Below are positions 1 through 7,374 of a stretch of DNA of 55,678 nt, in pieces (positions within the stretch are counted from its first letter, which is position 1; every line of letters begins with the position of its first letter). The notes beneath the pieces were generated by a model. The model was not told where the DNA came from and did not search any database. It worked only from the letters and a program-made list of their open reading frames with translations. The stretch comes from a virus. The position numbers and the translations under genes were made by a program. The stretch lies in IMG/VR virus record IMGVR_UViG_3300021085_000038, positions 1-55,678 of that record. One strand, 5' to 3'.

Positions 1-584
1 GCAGGAGCATTAAGCGCTTGTGCGCCCCCTGCTGTGTTATTGGATGCATGGTAGCCTCCAGCGTGAGATGACTTTATCTCTTTCCAATTCGTACCATTAA
101 ATATAATTGCTTCGTTAACACCGTCTACAAAGCATATATTATTACCAGTACCAAAGTTAAACTGTTGGTGGCGTAATCTATTAACCGTTAATCCGTTTGC
201 AGTCATAGAACGTGTAACACTGTGATCTAAGGTAAACTTACGCCAACCTATAAATGCAGTGTAGTAATAGAAGCTATAAGTACTAGCACCTGCATCTTGT
301 CGTGCAGCTATAACAGTTGTACTTGCGGTTACATCATTCTTAAAAATAGCAATGCCAAGGACTTTACCTTGGCCTGTAGATGCACCTGCTACTGTAACTT
401 CACCATAATCAGGATCGTATTCATCATACCCCTCAATACGTCGATAGCCGCCAAATAAGGATGGCTCAAAGTTCAACATACGTGTAGCTGCGCCTGGACT
501 GTTATCCGATAAATCTAAATGATTTTCATTGGAATTCAGGCCACCGTTACAAACTAATTTGAAAGATTGTATTTGATCAGGCAT
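1..584 (-). CDS. Tail tubular protein B-like, N-terminal part (partial, strain variant)
   Basis: The start codon is at 584 and the reading frame stays open to the window edge, giving the first ~194 residues of a protein that is complete at 53245-54921. The first residues, MPDQIQSFKLVCNGGLN, match the complete copy except for N to A at position 13. The start overlaps the stop of the upstream tail tubular A gene by one base (TAATG), so the two are translationally coupled. The product should form the distal tube or nozzle of a short podovirus tail. It is truncated only by the contig edge, and it probably represents the allele of a co-occurring strain. Confidence 0.85.
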   Translation of the reverse strand, partial: MPDQIQSFKLVCNGGLNSNENHLDLSDNSPGAATRMLNFEPSLFGGYRRIEGYDEYDPDYGEVTVAGASTGQGKVLGIAIFKNDVTASTTVIAARQDAGASTYSFYYYTAFIGWRKFTLDHSVTRSMTANGLTVNRLRHQQFNFGTGNNICFVDGVNEAIIFNGTNWKEIKSSHAGGYHASNNTAGGAQALNAP

Positions 585-1273
585 TAATATCTAACTCGTG
601 TGTCACGAATGTATTCGTAATTATTAATGTATAAAGTTTGTAAATCCTTGATACCTTTCTCAAAGGCTATGAACGATGCCTGAGAAGCTTCAAGGTTATC
701 TTTAAACATATACAGGTGATACAAAGCACCATCTACTAAGACTGTATCGTAGCTATCAGGAATTCTAGTAACATCATCCGCTGCCGTAATATCAGAGTAG
801 TTCTGGTAGTATCTAAATTTTAATGTGTAGGCTTTATCTGGCGATGGGCTAACACCGTAGCCATTACCATGCGAAGAGAATACAAAGCGTGGTACACTGA
901 TACCATCTGTACCTGATGCGTAATCATTATCCCTGTGGTTCTTATACCACTCGTCACGATCTATATGCTTCAAGGTCGTGAAACTTACACCTTGTGCTGT
1001 ATCTTCTTGGATTTGAAAGCTGTTCCAATCAGCTATTTTATAAAATGAAGGCCATGTATATTCTTCCTGACCCACAACCAATGTATCTGTTTCTTCAGCG
1101 GCATTGAAAGGCCACTCAAACTCAGCTTGGTTTATTTTAGCTACCGCAGATTTTACAGCATCTTTAACAAGTGCTTGTACTCCAGAAGCAGATGCAAAAT
1201 CACCTTCCACAAGCTCAACTTCGTTTAGTCGGCGTAGTACTTGATTACATAAACTTATATAGGTGCTAGGCAT
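584..1273 (-). CDS. Tail tubular protein A-like (strain variant copy)
   Basis: A 229-residue protein beginning MPSTYISLCNQVLRRLNEVE. It resembles the T7 gp11 tail tubular A / head-tail adaptor family in its N-terminal helix, its length and its place between the capsid and tail tubular B genes. It should form the ring that joins the portal to the tail nozzle. It is about 92 % identical to the copy at 54921-55610, with roughly 18 scattered substitutions concentrated at residues 21-30. It lies 56 bases downstream of the capsid stop. The family call is by motif and synteny; function in this phage is inferred. Confidence 0.85.
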   Translation of the reverse strand: MPSTYISLCNQVLRRLNEVELVEGDFASASGVQALVKDAVKSAVAKINQAEFEWPFNAAEETDTLVVGQEEYTWPSFYKIADWNSFQIQEDTAQGVSFTTLKHIDRDEWYKNHRDNDYASGTDGISVPRFVFSSHGNGYGVSPSPDKAYTLKFRYYQNYSDITAADDVTRIPDSYDTVLVDGALYHLYMFKDNLEASQASFIAFEKGIKDLQTLYINNYEYIRDTRVRY

Positions 1274-1295
1274 ATTGTACCCTTAGATAGAGGAA

Positions 1296-1321
1296 TGGGG
1301 CTAACAGATTAGCCAGCCCCA
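1296..1321 (-). terminator. Hairpin between capsid and tail tubular genes
   Basis: A perfect 7-bp inverted repeat (TGGGGCT / AGCCCCA) with a 12-base loop lies between the capsid stop and the tail tubular A start, and is identical at 55633-55658. No convincing T-run follows on either strand. It may be a pause, an RNA-processing or 3'-end-stabilising element, or a partial terminator that lowers tail gene expression relative to capsid. Confidence 0.4.
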
Positions 1322-1329
1322 TAAAAAGT

Positions 1330-2651
1330 TTAAGCTGCGTTATATTTCGCAGTAACCAACGCTTCTGGGCGTAGGATTTTTCTACCGTAAAGGTGCATCC
1401 CTCTAACGATGTCTGCAAAGCTATCTGGATCACGGTATGTTTCCGTTTTGTTGATCTGTTCTGCTGTTGCCACCGCTGAGTCATGTCCAGCTACGATAAC
1501 ACCGAAATGGGCGTTGTTATTCGCTGCACCTGAATGCCCTGCACCGTTTCCGACTGCTGGTAGGTTTGATGATGTATATACACGGAAGCCGTGGAAGTTA
1601 TTTAACACCAATCCGTTACGAAGCGCACCTGAGTCACCGTAATCGGCGTTCAAGAAGCGTGAATCTTCGTCAGCTAGTAGTTCCATAAATACTGGATCTA
1701 CACATAACCAACGACCTGCTGAATCAACTTGATTTTGATCCAATAGACGCTTCATACGAGCTACAACCATTGCTGGTGAACATGTAGCTGTAGGTAGTGC
1801 TGTTGCACCTGGTAAACGTGCTGCTAATGGAATCGAATGATCTCCAGCAGAAGTTGTTGTAATGTTACCAAATGAACCTTTGTTTAACTTCATTGAAGCT
1901 AACAATTCGTCAGAACCTGCTGCTGTATCCGCTTTAGAACCATTTACTTGGTCGTTAACTGCGGCTGCATTAGCATGTAAAGCAGACTGCTTATAACCTG
2001 ATAAATAGCCAAGAACTTCTTGGTCATACTGATCAGCTAAACGGTGTGCTGCACGGTCTGTTGCAAGGGACATAAAATTCACATGACTAAACTGGTCCTC
2101 GATATCATCCATCTTGAAAGCAAAGTAGTTAGCTTTGTCGATTGTTAATGAAAAATCGGCATCAGTTAAATCTTGTGCAGCTATGGTCGTGCCACGCTTG
2201 TACTGCGACACAGAAATTTCTGGTTCTTTGATAATTCTGCAATATGTTCAAATAAGATCGTTAGTTCTTATTCCGCTTTTTAAAGCTGCTACATGTCGCC
2301 ATGTAGATCAGACCATATCATCATCCACTGGGGATGCTCTGCGCTTCGAGCCACTTGGCTCTACTTCCTGTCGGAATGGTCGTTGGACGTTCCTATTTCT
2401 AGGCTTCGCTGCTGATTGTCTCGTGGAGATGTCCCAGCAATTCACAGAGTTTTTCGAAGTAGATTGCTCTACTAAGCCGCCAAATTAACGGTATCACCTT
2501 GGGATGCAATTTCCCCAAAGTAATCAGAGTTAGTGATAGCACCCGTAACAGTATTCTTGCGGAATGCGAGTTGGACTTTCTTCGAATAAATTACACTCGA
2601 AAAATTTCCTGAGTTGAGGTTGGTGTACCCCGATGCTTTTGCAATTGCCAT
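1330..2651 (-). CDS. Major capsid protein, gene split by a group I intron
   Basis: The coding sequence is the join of exon 1 (2488-2651) and exon 2 (1330-2236), 1071 nt encoding 356 residues. The ATG at 2651 follows an AAGGAG ribosome site. Exon 1 ends in GDT plus two bases of a Val codon; exon 2 supplies the third base, giving the continuous junction GDTVIIKEPEISVSQYKR. Without splicing, the reading frame stops five codons past the junction (VNLAA, then TAG). Exon 2 has the features of a podovirus HK97-fold capsid protein (DFSLTIDKANYFAFKMDD, and C-terminal RKILRPEALV). It forms the icosahedral shell. The gene follows the scaffold gene and precedes the tail tubular genes. The capsid assignment rests on position and sequence character; the split is seen directly. 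Confidence 0.9.
2237..2487 (-). ncRNA. Group I self-splicing intron in the capsid gene
   Basis: The intron is 251 nt with no endonuclease gene. On the minus strand P1 pairs exon CCGUU with intron GGCGG, giving the expected U-G at the 5' splice site after ...ACCGU. Intron AAUU can pair with the first exon 2 bases AAUU as P10. Further helices are P2 (AGTAGA, GCAA loop, TCTACT), P6 (CCTA, GAAA loop, TAGG), P8 (GAGCC/GGCTC), P7 (GACCAT/ATGGTC), P9 (CTACATG, GCGA loop, CATGTAG) and P9.2 (AATAAGA/TCTTATT). The P3-P4 strands AATTGCTGGGA and ATCAGCAGCGAAGCC look like the conserved core. The last intron base is G, as required. Exact end positions are chosen because they restore the reading frame and satisfy P1 and P10. 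Confidence 0.93.
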
Positions 2652-2908
2652 TGTATGTACTCCTTGTGAAATGGCTAGGCCGAAGCCTGAACAAAACCGA
2701 AGAGGACAATTAAGTGGCAGTGATAAATAAGGGTGCGAATAACTATGAAGTTGCAACTAAATAGCAGACGGGCCTCAACACACTGGTAGACTAAACGTCG
2801 ATATTCTTCTGTATTATATTAAGACATAGAGGTAGACCGTAAGGTGGCTCTATTCTGTAGTTGAGAAATTTAGCTCTCAGAAGATATGTCTTTAGAAGAC
2901 GTATCATT

Positions 2909-2950
2909 AAAAAGCTGGGAAGGGGCGAGTCGTATAATCTTCGCCTCTTC
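2909..2950 (-). terminator. Terminator-like hairpin in the capsid leader
   Basis: The 338 bases between scaffold stop and capsid start (2652-2989) hold no gene. Near the scaffold end, a 10-bp inverted repeat (2919-2928 with 2941-2950, one A-C mismatch) is followed on the minus strand by CCAGC and five T. Closer to the capsid start is a TGCCACTTAATTG box (about 2709-2721), but no good promoter hexamers are next to it. The layout suggests attenuation of read-through, or a separately controlled capsid transcript. I see nothing else in this stretch. Confidence 0.4.
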
Positions 2951-2989
2951 ACCTTTATTATAACATTAGTTAGGTGTCATTGCAACACC

Positions 2990-3769
2990 CTATCTAGCGC
3001 CACCACTTAGATCATAATCAAAGTTACCAGTTTGCATGGCTTCTTCAATTGCTTCTACATTCTTACCAAATTCAATATTACTCATTTGCTGTACTTGGCT
3101 TTCAGAGAACGTAGCTCTTCCTGCGGCTTTAGGTGTAGATGATGATGTTCGACCTACAGAGTGTGCTGCTGATTTAGATTTAGATTTTGTAGTAGATCTA
3201 CTCATATCGTATTTATATAAGTCAATAGCACGAGAAGCGGATCTAGCATCAGAATTGTTTTTATACAGAGCATTTTGAGTATCTATAGTTTGTTCTGCTA
3301 CCCAATCATGAAAACTTTGATCTTGTCGTATTTGATTAAAGTCAGGATGCATTTTAAGAAGTTCTTGTTCAGCTTCCTTTTTGGTAAGCTTAGTTTCTAA
3401 CTGACGTAATCCTTCCATACGCTTTTCGCCCTCTGCAAGTGCTTCATTAGCACGTTTTTGAGCGATGCTATCCACAATCTTTGCTACATCAGGATATTTC
3501 TTAGACCAGACATCAATCTCTTCATCTGTCTTAGGAAACTTAATCTGACCTTTGGCGGCCTGATCTAGTTGAGCTTTCATTTTTTGTAGCTCTTGATCCT
3601 TTTGTTGCATCAACTGCTGCGAGTGTCGTCGGAGATCACCATATCGTTTCTTATATGTTGTATCTTCGCCTTCGACTACTTCAGAATCTTTTGCAGGATT
3701 TTGAGCTTCAAGCTCTTCTGCATAAGATAGTCCATTGTCTTCATCTTCTATTCTTCGATATTTTGCCAT
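2990..3769 (-). CDS. Scaffolding / capsid assembly protein
   Basis: A 259-residue, highly charged protein immediately upstream of the capsid gene. Residues ~45-75 (rich in Q, K, E with heptad spacing) and ~100-140 are predicted coiled coil, and residues ~190-220 form a Ser/Lys/Ala-rich low-complexity linker. HPDFNQIRQDQSFHDWV is typical of podovirus scaffolds. Such proteins guide procapsid assembly and leave before DNA packaging. There is no sign of a protease domain. The call rests on composition, length and the order portal, scaffold, capsid. Confidence 0.78.
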   Translation of the reverse strand: MAKYRRIEDEDNGLSYAEELEAQNPAKDSEVVEGEDTTYKKRYGDLRRHSQQLMQQKDQELQKMKAQLDQAAKGQIKFPKTDEEIDVWSKKYPDVAKIVDSIAQKRANEALAEGEKRMEGLRQLETKLTKKEAEQELLKMHPDFNQIRQDQSFHDWVAEQTIDTQNALYKNNSDARSASRAIDLYKYDMSRSTTKSKSKSAAHSVGRTSSSTPKAAGRATFSESQVQQMSNIEFGKNVEAIEEAMQTGNFDYDLSGGAR

Positions 3770-3809
3770 TATTGCCTCACGGGGGTCGCATAAAGCGAGT
3801 AGCCCTTAA

Positions 3810-4910
3810 TTAAGATATAAATGCATAACTCTTTCGTTGCATCACACTTGGTAGGTTTGATGTACGTGGGGAAATCTCCTCAGTTTCCTCATCGTCATCA
3901 AGTTTGTCGTCTACTTCTACAGTAGCGACTTCGACTTCGATGTCCTCTTCAGGAGCATCTGTTTCTGCTGCTTCTACCTCTTCAGGTTCTTCAGCACCTT
4001 CTTCGTCTGTGTACTGGATAAGCCCAGTATCATACATGCTCATCAAGCCCATCTCGGCTTCTGATTGCATATCCATAATATGTTTTAGGCCGTGCCATTT
4101 AACTACGTTGGCAGGGAGAACGTATTCACCTTCAGATATCATTACCTCGATATCATCCCGTACATTTTCTGCACTAGATCCCATTGGTATTTCGTTACCG
4201 CTTTCTGGATCGGACATCATACCGCAAGCCATACCGCCATGAGACATCTCTATAAGCTCGTCATCATCCATAGCTTTTTGTATGGCTTCGCCTGTAGTTT
4301 CTTCATATTTACTTAATTTACCGTCACCATTCTTATCGGCTTTTTTACGGTCTAATTGAAATTTCTTCTTAGCCATATCCTGTCCTTCAACTGTTTTAAT
4401 TCCCTTGTTAGCAACTGCCAGACCGCCCAGCGCAAAGCCTGTTTTTTCATCATCAGAAATGCCAAACACACCATAAACTTTGTCTCTAGCTCCTGCCGCA
4501 AGATCAATCATGTCTTGCTTTCTATCTGCCCAACTGGTGTCAGAACCATCTTGTTTAGAGTACAGGCCTGATTCACCTGCATAGAACTCTTGTTCTGATA
4601 GATCGAAATTAAACATGTTATCTGAACGCCATATAGAATAGGCATCCGCAGTTGTAACATCTTCGAATACAGGTAGCTTTTCACCTGTAAATATATCGTA
4701 AGGGCCATTCTCTTTATAATGTTCGAATAGCTTATCCAAATCGTAAAATTCTCCTGTAGTAGGATCAATTGTAGGTGACACGATTTGACCATCGCCATAT
4801 TCAAATGACATAGATTTTTCAGAGTACGGTTCATCATTCTCGTCGTTAATCCAAACAGGCTTACCGTTACGGGTTTTTGCACCTTTAACTTTTCTAGCAT
4901 TCGTATTCAT
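3810..4910 (-). CDS. Head-gene-cluster protein with an EF-hand loop
   Basis: A 366-residue acidic protein between the portal and scaffold genes. A canonical EF-hand calcium loop is visible at residues 192-203 (D192, N194, D196, K198, S200, E203 in DKNGDGKLSKYE). Residues ~255-280 (ISEGEYVLPANVVKWHGL) form a motif I recognise from phage head-region proteins of unknown function. The tail (~300-345) is almost entirely Glu, Asp and Val. The start overlaps the stop of the upstream 71-residue gene by one base. A structural or assembly role that responds to seawater calcium is conceivable, but it is an inference. Confidence 0.7.
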   Translation of the reverse strand: MNTNARKVKGAKTRNGKPVWINDENDEPYSEKSMSFEYGDGQIVSPTIDPTTGEFYDLDKLFEHYKENGPYDIFTGEKLPVFEDVTTADAYSIWRSDNMFNFDLSEQEFYAGESGLYSKQDGSDTSWADRKQDMIDLAAGARDKVYGVFGISDDEKTGFALGGLAVANKGIKTVEGQDMAKKKFQLDRKKADKNGDGKLSKYEETTGEAIQKAMDDDELIEMSHGGMACGMMSDPESGNEIPMGSSAENVRDDIEVMISEGEYVLPANVVKWHGLKHIMDMQSEAEMGLMSMYDTGLIQYTDEEGAEEPEEVEAAETDAPEEDIEVEVATVEVDDKLDDDEETEEISPRTSNLPSVMQRKSYAFIS

Positions 4911-5125
4911 TATTCAGCTCCCTTAACTACTTCGTCACGAAGTGTTTTAAATCTACGCAACTCAGCAATAGCGCCTTGTATTCTTAGAATGTCGTGGTGA
5001 TCTTTTGAGGCTTCTAGTTGTTTATGGTGCAGTGCGATCTTTGCTTCTGCATATTCCTTTAGAAGTTCCATTGATTTCTTATCGTTCACCAACATAAGCA
5101 GCGCACGATACAGTTGTTTATCCAT
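4910..5125 (-). CDS. Small hypothetical protein between portal and EF-hand gene
   Basis: A 71-residue, mostly helical protein (MDKQLYRALLMLVNDKKS...) with alternating charged residues and no recognised domain. It is coupled by a one-base overlap to the downstream gene and sits 92 bases after the portal gene. That 92-base gap contains a run of eight G (plus strand, ~5163-5170) and a repeated GTGTTCCA. Its position suggests a minor head component or assembly factor. I do not recognise the family. Confidence 0.65.
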   Translation of the reverse strand: MDKQLYRALLMLVNDKKSMELLKEYAEAKIALHHKQLEASKDHHDILRIQGAIAELRRFKTLRDEVVKGAE

Positions 5126-5217
5126 AGGTGTGTTAACCCTATTGTTTAATTATAGTGATGTAGGGGGGGGTAGGTGTTCCAGTGTTCCAGTAAATTGGAA
5201 TACTTAGTGGTTATTTA

Positions 5218-7371
5218 TTATTGTACTGGTGGTTGCTGTGGTGCATTAGCTGGCGCTGGTTCATTACCGCCATTGTCTCCACCACCTGCTCCAGTAAATC
5301 CTGGTGCGCCTGGTTCGGGTGCTGATCCTGGTGCTATATTCCCACCACCATTACCTGTAGGATCACTAGGGTTAGGTGCGCCTTCAGCAGGTGCAGCTTG
5401 CGGTGGAGGTGGTGGCATCATCGCTTGTATCTCAGCCATCATCTTAGCTTGTACGATTGCTTCACGTTGGTCGTTCAAAATCTTATCTTCATCAAGATCC
5501 ATTGAAGCTGCCAGTTCACGAAGTACATAATCATATTTAACAAACGGGGCCATTTGTTGGTTCTGCGTCATTTGCATAAACTGTAGTAGGCGTTGGCTAC
5601 GAATTTCATTCCGCATCAAGCTTTCTGTACCTCTAGCTTTTACTTCAAGATCACCATCAGCAAATTGCTTGTCGAAGTTGAATTGCATGTTAAAGCTAAA
5701 CAATGCCTTGCCTAATGGTGCTAGTAGATAATCATCTACGTTTCTCACCACTGTTTTAATACCTTGAGCCGCAGCACCCATAAGCATAGACATACCTGAA
5801 GCAGTACGACCTACACCTGTGATACCTGTTTGTCCGTGTGAGAAAGACGGTATGCCTGTACTCTCATCTGATAGCTGACGTGCTTTATCAAACATCATCA
5901 GCAACTCATTAGATACGTTCGGAAACTTTGTGCCGAAGATGGCTTGACCAGGCGCTCCAGCTTGTCTGCGAAACACTTTGCCAGGGTACACAGATAAGTC
6001 TTGTCCAGGTACTAGGTTTGTTTCATCAATCTCAATTAACAGGTTGCCTGATAGTGCAGCATTATCCACACTCATTCGCATAAACCCATTCATCAGTAAT
6101 TGTGTGTCAGTCATATTCTCAGCAACACCGATACCAAATAATCCGTAAGGATTTAGCTCGTAAGGTACTGCACAGAATGGAATACGGCTTGGTGTAAATG
6201 GATTTAGGACTAATCGTAGTATTTGACCGTTACAGACCCAGACATTAACTTCCATCTGGTCACGATCTTTAAATTGTTTTGGTATTTTCAGATCAGCTTC
6301 TTCTGCTAACTCTGAATCCATCATACCCCAGTATTCAATTACTTCAAAACGCTCAATAGTGTCTGATTGTGTGTGATCTTCTAGTGCATCTTCCCAGTAC
6401 TCTCTTGTATAGTCAGGGCCATATTCAATAGCTAATTCTATGCTTTCATCACGGAAATGTGGGCGTTTCTTTAGATTTCGTAGCTGTGAACGACTTAAAC
6501 GGTGGCGCTGCACTACATATTCTGCTTCTGCCATGTTTCTAGCGTCAGGATCAGGATACATATCCCAAATACTTACATATTCAAGCTTTGGTATTGTTTC
6601 CATGATAGGATCGTAGTTACCTTCGTCGTCCCAGCGTGGATATTCCTTATCATAGGCAAATGGCCCTTTGATAATACCTGTACCAAACAATGCACACTCA
6701 AATGCAGCAGATCGTAGATGCTTATCGGCGTTGGTTTCTTCCAACTGGTCGTGCATCTTCTTTTCCATCAGTTGTGCAGCACGTTTTGCTGGTTCATACG
6801 TGATAGAACCTGGATTTGTACCCGCACCTGCCTCTAAATCATCTTTAATAGGCTCTAGCTTGTCTTGGTATAGCCCTAAGTCCCGTGCAATCTCTGGACG
6901 GACGATATTTCGTGGTACTTTGTAGTCTACTTGCGTCTTTTCTTTAACTTTTTCATCTGTAAGAGCATTTGGGTCAAAATGTACGCTATCAGCCACATTA
7001 TTTGGGTATCTACGGGCTTCCATGCCAATGGGAAACTTAGATCCTGCAAACAAAACGTCTGTCATCTGTGCATATGCAGCTAAAACCTTAGTCTTGGTGA
7101 TTTTAACGAATGCCTGTGACTTCTCAGTGTCAGTAAACTGTACTTCTGGGCCATAAATGCCTCGATAATTGCGATAAGAGGACAACCAACGGGTTTCATC
7201 TTGCAATCTGTGGTCTTTTGATCGTCTAAATTGATCAGAAACGTACTCGGATAGCCTAGAATACTCTAAGTTCTCTTGTTCAACATCTCCGCTTTCATCC
7301 AAAGATACTACATTGGTAGATTCCATGCTATCTTCAGGGTTCGTATCAGTAGGTTTATCCATTAATGCCAT
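5218..7371 (-). CDS. Portal protein (podovirus head-tail connector)
   Basis: A 717-residue protein directly downstream of TerL (4-base gap). It forms the dodecameric ring at one capsid vertex through which DNA is packaged and ejected, and on which the terminase docks. The length fits large podovirus portals. Visible traits are an Asp/Glu-rich N-terminus with LSEYVSDQFRRSKDHR, the central WDMYPDPDARNMAEAEYVVQ segment typical of this portal class, and a C-terminal helical region. It ends in a Pro/Gly/Ala-rich tail from about residue 655 that starts MMPPPPPQ. The assignment rests on these segments and on TerS-TerL-portal order. Confidence 0.9.
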   Translation of the reverse strand: MALMDKPTDTNPEDSMESTNVVSLDESGDVEQENLEYSRLSEYVSDQFRRSKDHRLQDETRWLSSYRNYRGIYGPEVQFTDTEKSQAFVKITKTKVLAAYAQMTDVLFAGSKFPIGMEARRYPNNVADSVHFDPNALTDEKVKEKTQVDYKVPRNIVRPEIARDLGLYQDKLEPIKDDLEAGAGTNPGSITYEPAKRAAQLMEKKMHDQLEETNADKHLRSAAFECALFGTGIIKGPFAYDKEYPRWDDEGNYDPIMETIPKLEYVSIWDMYPDPDARNMAEAEYVVQRHRLSRSQLRNLKKRPHFRDESIELAIEYGPDYTREYWEDALEDHTQSDTIERFEVIEYWGMMDSELAEEADLKIPKQFKDRDQMEVNVWVCNGQILRLVLNPFTPSRIPFCAVPYELNPYGLFGIGVAENMTDTQLLMNGFMRMSVDNAALSGNLLIEIDETNLVPGQDLSVYPGKVFRRQAGAPGQAIFGTKFPNVSNELLMMFDKARQLSDESTGIPSFSHGQTGITGVGRTASGMSMLMGAAAQGIKTVVRNVDDYLLAPLGKALFSFNMQFNFDKQFADGDLEVKARGTESLMRNEIRSQRLLQFMQMTQNQQMAPFVKYDYVLRELAASMDLDEDKILNDQREAIVQAKMMAEIQAMMPPPPPQAAPAEGAPNPSDPTGNGGGNIAPGSAPEPGAPGFTGAGGGDNGGNEPAPANAPQQPPVQ

Positions 7372-7374
7372 ATT

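Larger units (their letters stand above)
1..1341. repeat. Left terminal copy of a diverged 1341-bp direct repeat
   Basis: This segment aligns without gaps to 54338-55678 at a constant offset of 54337. Bases 1-1214 differ by roughly 7-8 % in the stretches I compared, while 1215-1341 match exactly over 127 bases. It holds the 5' part of the tail tubular B gene, all of the tail tubular A gene and the last codons of the capsid gene. A 127-base exact match is the signature of a de Bruijn assembly closing on its largest common k-mer, so I infer that this is a strain variant of the same locus and not a true duplication. Confidence 0.93.

Noticed and set aside
584-1273. True gene duplication of tail tubular protein A
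   Set aside because: Gap-free collinearity through three genes and a 127-base exact terminal match point to an assembly overlap of two strains.
2135-2488. 117-codon plus-strand frame across the capsid interruption
   Set aside because: It covers the group I intron on the opposite strand; its length is fortuitous and it has no ribosome site or family match.
1330-2756. Two separate small genes (1330-2211 and 2472-2756)
   Set aside because: They are the two exons of one capsid gene; joining at the group I splice sites gives one continuous protein with a proper start at 2651.
4508-4900. 130-codon minus-strand frame
   Set aside because: It is a shifted frame inside the EF-hand protein gene with no ribosome site or recognisable product.
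5163-5170. Run of eight G as a programmed slippage site
   Set aside because: It lies in an intergenic gap downstream of the portal stop, not in a coding frame.
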